A DNA stretch of 23,784 bases, taken from positions 17,233 through 41,016 of the forward strand of contig NW_003158733.1 in assembly GCF_000003605.2 (NCBI RefSeq), written 5' to 3'. Shown here piece by piece: positions 1 through 10,396 of this stretch. The DNA is from Saccoglossus kowalevskii (Eukaryota > Hemichordata > Enteropneusta > Harrimaniidae). A program made the position numbers and the translations under genes. Numbering within the stretch: the stretch's first letter is position 1; every line of letters begins with the position of its first letter. Below the pieces are notes generated by a model. That model saw nothing but the letters and a program-made list of their open reading frames with translations. It did not search any database and was not told where the DNA came from.

Positions 1-1833
1 TAAACAACTACAATGACAACTACAAATCAGATTTGTATGGTATAAGATGATATGAATGAAACAGATCGGGTCACATAAATTAAAAATTAATTTTGTATGT
101 AAAAACAAAAACAAAACAAAAAAATAAAGGAATTTGTTATGCTTCCTTACACATCAGTATTGTAGTGCTTCATCAAATACACCATCTCTAGTTTAATAAG
201 ACAATATTAAAAAAAGCGATATTGGTCTCAGTATGTAATTGACATTAGCATGACATTACTGATAATCATGTTATAATTTTGTGACGTAAAACCGTATTTT
301 TCATTTATCTTCTTTAATAATCACAAACGCTCCAGGAAGCACGTGACAATTTGCAAAATGAATTGTAGGAAACAAAATACGAACAAACACTCAATTGCCA
401 AGAACGGCGGAATCAGGATGCCATGTTAATTTACCATACCAAGTTGTCATAGTCGTAACGAATTATTTTACTTGTATGTCATGTAGTAAATATATTTTCA
501 TTCAATTTATTTTCTATAAAATGGACGCAATGATACTTTATCACGTGTTCTGTTGCCGTGGCGGCTGTAAACGAATTGAATACATCATTAAACCATAATT
601 ACTATATTCTCTGCATTATTTTTCATTTCACTGTCATGCCACGCTAGCGTATCTGCGTCTACTGAGTACGTCATCAATCTAGTCGACAACACATGACGCT
701 GTGTTAAGTTAGGTACGAAAATATTAGGGATTACGTTTGATTTCAAACCTGGCAACAGCTGCGTTTAGTATAATATCTAAACACTAAATATGGTATTATA
801 TCTGTGTATTATAAATGGTGTACAATTTCACCAAGTACAATACAACACTGTAATTTACGCTAAAATATGTTATCCTTTACCCAACATATCTCTTCATTAA
901 TAAGTATCTCAAAAATAAACAAATATTACACAATTTGTAAAATAATATTCATTTTTCGTACGGCCCAGCCTACTCAAACGCGAAATGTTCACCTCGTGAT
1001 TCGTTGTCTTACACTGACCCGTATGATTGACAGAGATGATGTACATCCATGAACTCTCCCTCTGTGTGAATATTCATAACGAGATGAATATTCATGTTGT
1101 GAGATTTATGGAGATACTTGCGTAATATCGCCACTCAATCGTTACGTTGGTTATATTCTACAGTAATTGCGAAGCACAGACAAGTGTATGCTCAAATATT
1201 ATTCAAATGCATATACGAATTTTATACACATTCAAATATTATTTAGGTACATATTTAAATTTTATTCGCGTATATGGTCGAATTTAGTTCAGTTACATAA
1301 GTTCGAATCCAATTGAAGTTTATATTACAATTCGGTTTGGGTTCGTATTAAAATACTATTAGAATACATATTTAAATTCATATTATTATTATTCCCTTTA
1401 AACAGTTAATAATATAACTTACTTGTATTACACAACATAGTAAATATTGGTCTAATATTATTTCCATATATAACACGCGCACCTTCCTGTGTTCACATTT
1501 TTATTTGTGAAAATAAGTAATTGCAAGAATACAATAGAATTCAGTGGCATGCAACAGCGAGGGAAGTTTATCTGAGAGTGGATATTCCACGTTCGCATCT
1601 TATATATGCTATAACAAGGGTCGGAGACACCGACAGAGGTCGATGGTAGCACTGTTGTAGTGCAGCATATGCAAATTAGATATACTCTGCAAGCTGTAAC
1701 ACCAGTTGTGTGATCGGATTGGACTCAACCCGTAAACCTATTACAGTCGTCTCTACTGGAGCAGAAGAAAAACACACGTCACCATGTCAAAGTTCAAAAT
1801 ATGTAATATGTTCCACAACACTCCCTTTATTTT
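1..1833. other. Upstream flank of the fucosyltransferase-like gene
   Basis: AT-rich sequence with no exon that I can recognise on either strand; the few short open frames have no coding character. It contains degenerate AT-rich tandem repeats near 1193-1390. The promoter and transcription start of the downstream plus-strand gene should lie here or just to its right, but no convincing TATA box or initiator could be fixed by eye. Confidence 0.5.
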
Positions 1834-2025
1834 ATGTTTTGTTTGACGACCCGACACACATGTATTCATGGTGGTTTTAGCAAAATATCGATTCCTGGTG
1901 AGCGGATTGTCAAGGCTTCTATGTTAGACGTGTTTTATGCGTGTTTCGACTCGTATTTGTGGGTGATATCTCTTCGTAACAGTGCCCAGATTCATAGACT
2001 GACGTCCACTACCTCGAATAGATGA
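1834..2025 (+). promoter_or_regulatory. Possible upstream ORF overlapping the main start codon
   Basis: A 63-codon open frame starts at ATG 1834. It ends in a TGA at 2023-2025, which overlaps the first candidate start of the main gene (ATG 2022-2024) as ATGA. The peptide looks like no known protein. If transcription begins upstream of 1834, this uORF would reduce or couple initiation at the main frame. Whether it lies in the mRNA is unknown. Confidence 0.25.
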
Positions 2026-2519
2026 TTGCGATGTCATCGAAGTTCGTTTTCCGGGTTTTGAAAATAGTTTTTCTCTTTATAGCAGCGACAATTTTCCTCA
2101 GTAACGTATTAAAACGTGTGCAATTTGATCCGTCAGTGCGCTACCTAGAGGATTATAAACCGCGCGTGAAATCATCGTTGAAAGAATTGCCATTTGCCGG
2201 TGATAGGGGAACAAATATCATGGCGCCTGCCATTTATCCACCACAAGCTAACAACTACACTGATGATTACGATTACGATGAGATGAACCGAGCCAACCCG
2301 CCGATCAATGATGTAGAAGAAGATATGCTGGAAGAAAACAAAGATGATACAGATCTATTACAAATGCAAATCACAACCACTCATAAGGCAGTAGATAAAA
2401 TCAGTTACCCCCCACGTTCCACGTTACCAGCATTTTTAACTAAAAAGAAGTCGGAACCTGTTGAAATCCCACGTACTGAAATAAAAGTGAAGGAACCAAG
2501 TAAAGTAGTGGTTCCCGAG
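2022..2519 (+). CDS. Gene 1 exon 1: cytosolic tail, signal anchor and stem
   Basis: Encodes residues 1-166. A basic start (K7, R11, K14) is followed by a hydrophobic segment of about 16 residues (15-30) and then KR, the usual layout of a Golgi type II anchor. The stem contains an Asp/Tyr-rich stretch (TDDYDYDE) and a Lys/Glu/Pro/Val-rich end. The exon ends in GAG before the donor GTAAGT at 2520 (phase 0). Reading through the donor soon meets a stop, which supports the exon end. Confidence 0.75.
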
Positions 2520-5500
2520 GTAAGTAATTATTGTCTTGGGATAATATTGTTTAATTGAGTTTAGCTGTATGTTACGGGTATATTTGTATTGGTGATGAGT
2601 ACGTTCCCCTGCTATTGTTATCCGCTGTTAAACACGGCTTTTTTTATTATATTCTGTTGACACGAGTTGGTATGACTTTCAAACGCTCATAGGAAAATAA
2701 ACTGACAAACAATTGAAATAATTTTATTGTAATGATTCCTAGGCTTAAACAATACAGCCTCAGTTTGACAATCAATGTAATGTCAAAATGACATATTAAA
2801 TGCTACATTAATTTCTCAGGTGAATCCTCAAATTGCTGGTTTTCTAACATAATAGTTATTTTGAGGTCAGTTAACAGATTAAAACATGAACAAAGCGAAT
2901 TTGTGTCATGTATTGCTGTTAGGCAGCGGACACAATCGCTCTGTACTTATATTATACATGTATGACGTGAAGTGTTCATTCATGATAAAATGCTTTAGAG
3001 TAAATATGGTGAAGGTTGTTTCAGCGACCTCTAACACAGCGGTTAAATTGTAATGTCACATCACGTTCGTACCGCACTTTTGGGGGAGGGGGATTCCTGT
3101 ATTGTCCTACTCATCTGCATCTGTCTACGTTGACCAGCTATCTAATCAGTGTTTCGTTAAAATTTGATAATTAATAATTACCACATTCCTCATAGGCTAC
3201 ATATGTAAAGTAGATGAAGTATAAAAGTCGGAAACGTGCATTGGAATTATTAATAACTTGTGTATTATCCGTCACTCACATGACATTGGACGAAGCAGGC
3301 ACGCATTGTTAATGAGATGTGTACGTGGAATTTAATAATTTCAACGAATAATTACTATTCCTGTTTCTGTTTTACTATTCCTCTGTTGTTACTATTCAAC
3401 TTGTGTTACGATTGTATTTATACGCAGAGTACTGTAGAACTGCTATACCTTCAATATGTGATACAATACATGAAATGGAAGGTTAGGTTTACGTAGCTGG
3501 AGTGGCTTACTAATACACCGTATAAGAGTATATGTCATGAGTGACTCTAAAGTATTCAATTTATAAAATGAGTCAAAATTAAATGTGTCCATTTAAAATT
3601 ACTATCATTTCATTTACAAAAAAATACTTCAACGGATATAGTGTGAAACGGCCGGTACATTCACGTGCTCTGAGTTTGTCAGTTATATGTCAAAGGTCAA
3701 TATGCTTGTATTGACCAATCAAATTATCGGGATATTTAGTACACAATATATCGAAAATTATTACACTGTTTTATAACACGATGTATGAATTAAACTGTTA
3801 TATGCCACTAAATGCACTCATACACGAATAAAATGCTAGATTGAGTCTTCCCGGAGGTCATACGACGCAATGGCGGGTGGTGTCTAAAACATTTACCATT
3901 TGTACTTCAACTTTGAAGTACAGAATTATTTAAAGACATGTCTGCAACAATACACATTTAGTTATTATTCATAACATTTCAATCAGTAGTGCGATAGTGT
4001 TTTTATATTTGTCTCACTTCAGTAACGTACACATACAAATATATCCATGTGCAAAGAGTATTTTACTACTATAGTTTTATTATAGATTTACCACTACTGT
4101 TAACTGGCCAATAATTGGATTTCGTTTGACTTAACCTCACCCGCCGATTAACGTAAACACACCTAAAACACTCTTTAATATTTCCGTATTCAAAATAATT
4201 CTAAAATATGCTGACTGACTGTCGTGTAACTTCTCATGAATATGGATGTACATCTATGTCATAAACAAGGGGTTGTTGGATGTGGTTATCAACCAGATCC
4301 GTCAGGGCTCAGTCACTCTCCTAGTAGAGAGACTGTGGTCAGGGTGACAGATATTCCTTATATTCGGCTGCACTGCACTGCATGAACGAATATAGCGTGG
4401 TTAACTTCCTATTGTTTCGTGAATTCTCTTTAGAAATTACCTCAACGGCCGGTGAGTGACTGTTTCGCTGATTGGTTGCTAAATTTAGCACGCTACTGTC
4501 AATAATATTTTTAACAATGATATGTAAGTTATACGTTTTTCCGCAATGTCATGGTCAACTCGAGCGTGAAATTGGCGCTCCCAATGTGCGTCAGTCAAGT
4601 TTATGCAAATTTTTAAGAAATTGGTGGCAAACTATGAAAGTGATAGTTTACCTGAACCTTTCTTCCTAACATCGGTTAAAAAGAATTTATATCATCCACA
4701 TAAGCATTTTAACATTGTCTTTGACCTATGCGTTTCAGACAATACCTCCGCTACTCGGACATACATTCTGGTAATTTGTAAATAATATGATATTAGAATA
4801 CGTTTTGTCGGATATGAAAGATATATATGTTGCGTTATTATACATTTCGAAATTGTTCTATTTCTCCACCAAAATATGCCCTATAAAGTAATCAAATTGT
4901 CCCGCATTTTGAAGAAGTTTATTGACTTTAATCATAATTATTTTATACATTGTTCTTACGTCAGCTGATACGTATTTCCTGTTTGTGCACACCGGCTTGT
5001 GATGTGAGGGTTGGTTCCACACGTACACACTAGTATGCTTACAATTCGTACGTCAGCTGATTTTCATTTCCTGTCTGTGCTACGCCATTTTGAACAGCTG
5101 CATAGCAACAGGCAATTAGCAACGCTACCTACAAACTTCACTGAACCCAACATACCCCGCATTTACCTATTTTTAATCATACCTGAAAGTGAAGTTGTCT
5201 GATAGAGACCGATAAACCGGAGAATATGTTATTCATTAAACAGAGTTACATATGTACCTATATGCACATGATGTTACATTGAATATCAGTGTTATATACT
5301 GCAGACCGACCTTTACAAGATGGTTCATGTGATATAAGCTTTCGTTTATTTAACACGTAATATATATTTTTGTTTATTTTGGCAGGAATTCCCAGATTAT
5401 TACAACTCAACAAGAGATCCAAAACAAATGAAGTATCTCATTGCAGTTAATTTTCTGCAAGGAGGACCCAACTTCCATTACGAGAATTTTAAACTCGGTT

Positions 5501-8500
5501 TACTCTACGCACTACACCACAAAAGGGCTATATTTGCCCTACCATTTGCTAATCACTATGGTCTGCGGGAGCAAAGATTCTGGTGGGGATTCGGTGAAAC
5601 CTTCGACATGGGCGTCCTTAATAATATGATACCCGTAGTTTCACCTAAGAGGTTCCAAGAAGTGTGTGGTGGGAAAATAAATCTAATGTTAGTACATCCA
5701 TTCACGGAACGGAATCAAAGAAGTTTTGAAGTCTACAAAAAAGCTTTTAAGCTGTCACGTACCTTCATGAAAGACATTGTAAACATTGATTTGCCACCTT
5801 GGGAAAGTACTCCTAAGTCAGTAACAACAAGCAGAGAACAGTTTTTTGAACAAGCTGAAGACGCACGATGTCTAGTAATGTACAAACCTTTAGATTTTTG
5901 GAAAAACATCAAAGAAGAAATTGAGCCAGGACGGAGGGCTCTATTGCTTTCGTCAATCTATAAACACCTGGATAGAGCACCGTCCGTGAAGGAAATGGCA
6001 GACGACATTTTAAAGAACATCTGTGACGGTAAACCTTTCATGTCAATGCACTGGCGGAACAGGACGGGAGAAATGTAAGTGATCATCCGTACCCTCTACA
6101 ATGAGTCACACATACCATCTTAGGTATGAGATGCACCTCTTGATCAAAACGCGCTTTATTTCGGCTTTGTTGTGACTACATAGAAATGTTTTCATTTTAT
6201 TCGAAAATGCTATTTTTATGAACGTATTTGCAGAGTAAGTTGCATGATTAATAAGACATGTATGTCTTTATCAAATTTGTGGTACCTAACTTTCAATACA
6301 AAACCAATTTTAGCAGATTTACGCAACTCTGGCAACTCTGAAAATGTTTGTTTCTTGACTCTTAAAAAGAGGTTCAATGCCCTTTTCCAATTGTTTTAAT
6401 ATTTTCGGATAAATCCCAAATTATGATTCTCTTAACAATATGACCAGCATTGTTGTATATCACAACCAATGGTGCATGAATGAACTGATCAAAGACTATA
6501 ATTTCTGTTGATCATAACCCATTCGTGATTGATTTCTCCTTTTATCTAGTCAGCAAAAATAGGACATCATTTGTTAAGTTGCGTTTTCATAATGTACGAA
6601 CATCAAACAATTCACCAGTCTTAACTCTTCATCACCTATAGCCTTATCTAAGGGCTGTATTAAAAGATGATATTATCCACAGAGGGGGCAAAACATTCTA
6701 AATATATTCTGTAAATGATTTCACCTTGGAATATTGATCAACTAACTTACTCAATCTATAGCTACTTTACTAAGTGAAGCCTCTTTTGTATTGTGGTATT
6801 CTAATCATGAATCGCGTCTCTGTGAACAATACTACTTAGATCAGTTTCCTGCTTAGAAAGACGCGAGACTATCCCATTTAATACCATCTTTGTGTTTCGG
6901 TGCAAGTGATATCATTTTCATTTTTTATATTACAATATTGTTCAAATAAGAAGTAAGATGCACCATGTGTTAATTTGAGATCAAGTATATAAGTTTTACA
7001 CCACTCCACATGTCTCTAGTCTAAGAGTTATTTATATTTATATCTGTTAATGCAACCATACATATTTATAAAGCTAATACATATATGGTGTTCACAAACA
7101 CTGTTCAAAATGTTTTATGCTGGTGATACTAATCCTCTATCCAATATTACAGATGCGGACGTCAGTTGAGGAACTCTGATCGGTTAAACTGTGATAAATT
7201 ATTGCCTTACATATCCAGTGCGAGTAAGAAGGTAGTTGGTGGAGTAAAACAAATAATGATACAGCATGGCTTATCTTGTATTTACATAGCTCATCCATCA
7301 TACTCGTCGGTAAGTACAGTAGAATACTTTATTTTAGCTGGAATTAATTTTCGCTGAGAGGACTTTTTGGGTGTTTTCCATGGAATTTATTTTCACTGAT
7401 TGCTGACGAGTTGAATGTAAAATATAGGAAAAAGGGTATATTCACTGGATTTTATTTTCACTGTATTATTCCTTCAGCGAAAATTAATTCCAAGCGAAAA
7501 TAAAGTATTATGCAATAATTTGATTTAGAGTAAGGATTGTCATAACGTTGCCACATGGCATGTAGAATGAGAAAAAGTCGCTTTATGACGTCACTTGCGA
7601 TTTTACAAATCCAATACCCCATCTGAATGATGGTCATATGTGAACAGCTGACAACCATATATGATCAATGACATCGTATTACGCCGACTGGTACCGGCGA
7701 ATCCACATTATGCGTGACTTTTAAAAGTCTCCATCGTGGGGTTAAACCACGGTTGTCTTGAATTTGTCAAAGGAAGTTCTGAAAATTCCGTAATTTGCTT
7801 AGGATGGGATATACAAGATCAAAGTACCGGCAATATCAAATATGAGACAAACTGACTGCAAATTAATCTATGCGAACTCACAGCGGCAATTATTTGACTG
7901 AACGAAACATCGTGGCCATCTGATGTTTACCTTACATTGAACCGTAAAGCCATAGCCATCTTGTGGTCACGATTTAACTAGTACAAAACAATACTAATAA
8001 TTACCAATGTTTAATTTGTGTTGAACTTTCAATGACAACTTGATTGATATTGAATTTATATCCCCCAAAGTACAGAAGATTTGTGAATTTTGATTCAGTT
8101 GACACATTATTGAATTGTATTAATCCATCAGGAAATATGAAATAGTAAAAATTGATGAATAATAATCTTTCTGGTACGTACTGTATATTGAGTAAGGGAA
8201 TGATAAAAAGTATTCATTTCCATGTCAAGATCGCACAAATTAGCACACCTAAACACGCAAGTCAATACGAAGTTACTTACATGAGTTTCCTGATTGGCTG
8301 CAGAAGCCAAACACCTAAAAGTTAGGTAATGTGTGTGTATGCTTTAGCCCAACTGAAACACGCGATCTATTCTATGTTATGATGACACTGACATCGCTCC
8401 GAACTTGTAAATTAACATCGAAATTGTATGGCGGATATATTCATGTTTGTATGCGACATGAAAATAACGCGCCACAGGCGTTAAGATTGTCGAAAAGAAT

Positions 8501-9507
8501 GATTTTGCGAGGGACCACGATACGATGTTTCATGCTTTCCTTTTATATAATCGGGGTCGCGGTTTAACTACTGAGCTTAGAATGCCTACGGTGAAAGTAG
8601 CGATTGTAACGAATTCAGAATCAAACATGATTCTTATATTTTTTTTTATTTTCCTGTGTATTATTATTATGAGAGGTGCTTATTATATCAGAAAGATAAC
8701 ATACTGGAGCCAGTAAACGGCGGCTATATATATTTTAACGTATACTGATATATACTCATTTTTTGGAATTGTTAAACAGGAGATCGTCACATATATGAAA
8801 GAAAAAATCCCCAATGTCTACACTTCTCAGAATATTCTTGCGATGAATACACCGGCAGTTGCAAGACTACGAAGAGAAAATTATCTTTTGTCTCTAGTTG
8901 AACAGGAAATCGTGTATCGTAAGTAGAGATTTAAATTTGTTATCACTATACGAGGGTTTTATAGTGCACATGTGTTCTTTCATGGTCCAGTTAGGTCAGA
9001 AATTGTTAGTTTCGTTTGTTTATGATTTGTACATTTCGACGTCTCGTGAATACAAACAATTAGGTCAAACGAGATTTTCCAGTATTTCGCATACAACACT
9101 TATCTGTAATGCAGTGGGTGATGGGCAATTATGCAATGAGTTTAGCGATCATTGCATTACGATCGAGACTTAATAAAATGGTAAATATTACACAAATTGT
9201 TTAGTTTGTCGATAGAAAGTATGTATATCCTATTTTTAAAAAGCTCTCTCTCTCTCATTGTAGTTGCTGCTGAGTATTTCTATAGATGGTGGTTGATGAT
9301 TCATTTAAAAAAAAATCGGTGTTAACTTACATTGTGTTTATGTTCGCACGTTCTTCTCTTTCTTCACCAGGTGGAGTGGTATTTATCGCGAGCCTGACAA
9401 CAAACTGGTCCGAGTTCGTTGCTGATCAGCGGACAGTTAACCACAGAGAGACTCTCTTTCTTCATCAAATTCCAGGAGTACCAAAACAGTTATACACTCT
9501 AATCTGA
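2022..9507 (+). CDS. O-fucosyltransferase-like type II membrane glycosyltransferase (5 exons, complete)
   Basis: Joining 2022-2519, 5386-6074, 7153-7309, 8780-8918 and 9371-9507 gives 1620 bp, 539 aa plus stop, and every junction is GT-AG with agreeing phase (0, 2, 0, 1). Residues 1-14 are a basic cytosolic tail, 15-30 a signal-anchor helix, about 33-166 an acidic, low-complexity stem, and about 180-535 the catalytic-type domain. HWRNRTGE (388-395) resembles the HxRxGD-type GDP-fucose site of O-fucosyltransferases. LVEQEI (487-492) and FIASLTTNWSEFVADQR (499-515) resemble the C-terminal motif of Pfam PF10250-type enzymes. By inference it is Golgi-resident and transfers fucose from GDP-fucose; the acceptor is unknown. 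N-glycosylation sequons lie at N78, N173, N391 and N506. ATG 2031 (Met4) has a better -3 context (G) than ATG 2022 (T), so a 536-aa product is equally possible. The family call is by motif only; another GT-B sugar transferase is the alternative. Confidence 0.72.
2520..5385 (+). other. Gene 1 intron 1 (2.9 kb)
   Basis: GTAAGT donor and TTTTGGCAG acceptor. No exon-like frame was found inside. It contains a short direct repeat of about 32 bp (4957-4988 and 5049-5080) and a G-rich run near 3081. Otherwise it is AT-rich, non-coding sequence. Confidence 0.6.
5386..6074 (+). CDS. Gene 1 exon 2: core of the glycosyltransferase domain
   Basis: The largest exon, residues 167-395 plus two bases. It starts after a pyrimidine-rich acceptor (GGCAG) in the frame that continues exon 1. 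It begins EFPDYYNST, then FLQGGPNFHYENFKLGLL, comparable to the G-R-x-N-Q-type N-terminal motif of O-fucosyltransferases. It ends at HWRNRTGE with the donor GTAAGT at 6075 (phase 2). Codon use is clearly coding over 229 codons. Val/Leu/Tyr-rich segments suggest a Rossmann-like core. Confidence 0.8.
6075..7152 (+). other. Gene 1 intron 2
   Basis: Donor GTAAGT, acceptor ATTACAG. AT-rich, with no repeat or open frame of note. Confidence 0.6.
7153..7309 (+). CDS. Gene 1 exon 3: middle of catalytic domain
   Basis: 157 bp that start in phase 2 and end in phase 0, encoding residues 396-448. The junction restores Ile396, giving HWRNRTGEICGR, so the fucosyltransferase motif spans the splice site. The exon then carries NCDKLLPYISSA, a hydrophobic strand (GLSCIYIAHPSY) and the donor GTAAGT. 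The alternation of a helix-like stretch and a short beta strand suits a GT-B nucleotide-sugar half-domain. Confidence 0.7.
7310..8779 (+). other. Gene 1 intron 3, carrying a MITE
   Basis: Donor GTAAGT, acceptor TTAAACAG. An inverted-repeat element begins 13 bp after the donor (7323-7509). A cluster of perfect palindromes lies at 7682-7751. The rest shows no coding signal. Confidence 0.6.
7323..7509. mobile_element. MITE-like element with 39-bp terminal inverted repeats
   Basis: The left end (7323-7361) starts AATACTTTATTTTAGCT. The right end (7471-7509), reverse-complemented, starts AATACTTTATTTTCGCTTGG. The two match at about 36 of 39 positions through GGAATTAATTTTCGCTGA. Inside, TTTATTTTCACTG occurs twice (about 7380-7400 and 7446-7467). 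The length is 187 bp and it encodes nothing. No clean target-site duplication is visible. This is the layout of a non-autonomous DNA transposon; the superfamily is not assignable. Confidence 0.75.
8780..8918 (+). CDS. Gene 1 exon 4
   Basis: 139 bp, phase 0 to phase 1, residues 449-494. It encodes an amphipathic stretch (YMKEKIPNVYTSQNILA), an Arg-rich helix (ARLRRENYLLSLVEQEI) and the donor C|GTAAGT. The LVEQEI segment precedes the last strand, as the 'EQ.I' element does in O-fucosyltransferase-type domains. Too short for ORF-length filters; found by phase matching. Confidence 0.68.
8919..9370 (+). other. Gene 1 intron 4
   Basis: Donor GTAAGT, acceptor TTCACCAG preceded by a pyrimidine-rich stretch. 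Contains a short CT dinucleotide run near 9244. Nothing else noted. Confidence 0.55.
9371..9507 (+). CDS. Gene 1 exon 5 (terminal): C-terminal motif and stop
   Basis: Phase 1 acceptor; joining C with GT gives Arg495. It encodes GVVFIASLTTNWSEFVADQR, like the final F-x-G/A-S...S-x-F...R motif of PF10250-type enzymes, which helps bind the nucleotide sugar. It then has a short polar tail and TGA at 9505-9507. There is no KDEL-type retention signal, so retention would rely on the N-terminal anchor. Confidence 0.72.
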
Positions 9508-10390
9508 CCAAGTCGAAATATTATGATCGTAAACACTAAATCCCTGAACATTATCAGCTGTACGTGTTCTAATTTACATTCGTTTAAAATTGTTGTCTTA
9601 TTTTAGCAATTATCAGGTGGTGAATTGTAATCCATTCTTTTAATGGAATTCACAAATCATATAATATATATCATATATATGTATATATCAACATTATAAT
9701 ATGATTACGTAAACATTGTATTGCGCAACACGATTCAATTGTACAACATACTAGAAAACTTGTGCAACAATTACAATGAATTGATTATCAGGGGACATAT
9801 TACACGAATCGTGTACTTACAAATGTGGGATACCTTCCATTTTCGCAATTCAATGTTATGTTATTTTATATGTAAATTATTAACTTGCACACGTTTCACG
9901 TATGTAAATAGTATTGCCATGAAAGATATATGGTTTAATTGGACTTATTTATGTTTATATGTAATTCATTGGTTCTAATATTTCTAGCATAAAATTATTT
10001 TACGCATACAGCAAATAATTGGAGCGTAAAAATCTCAAAATACACTTAAGGAAATGGTTTGTTTAGTTTTTAAAATCAAGTTTCAAACAGTATGATCACA
10101 GAAGTTGAAAGTCTAAACTATAGGATGATTCAACCTTAATAGACAATATTGGAAAAGATTTCCTCTAAATGTGTAATTTTGTCATATTACTTATTGCTAA
10201 AGTTCACCTCACAAGTCTAAGACATGGTCACTCTGGAGTTATATTCAGTAAAACGGTTGAACATACAAGCATAGAGGCGGTTACATTTAATGACCCCACG
10301 TCTTGACACAAGTATTGATTATAGTGTGAAACCTTAATACAAAAGAATTGTCATTGACAATAATGTGACAATCAAAGTAAATGGTATATC

Positions 10391-10396
10391 AATAAA
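10391..10396 (+). terminator. Candidate poly(A) signal AATAAA for gene 1
   Basis: This is the first canonical AATAAA found downstream of the gene 1 stop, implying a 3' UTR of nearly 0.9 kb if used. In an AT-rich genome such a hexamer is common by chance, and a variant signal nearer the stop could be the real one. Confidence 0.2.

Noticed and set aside
1296-1312. GTTCGAATCC-like T-loop sequence, checked as a tRNA or tRNA-derived SINE
   Set aside because: No matching acceptor, D or anticodon stems around it; the region is degenerate AT-rich repeat.
5441-5629. ORF in another frame of gene 1 exon 2
   Set aside because: Shadow of the real exon; the 216-codon frame is clearly the coding one.
8898-9173. 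91-codon ORF over the exon 4 donor
   Set aside because: It is in a different frame from exon 4 and is mostly intron. The phase-matched exon ends at GTAAGT (8919).
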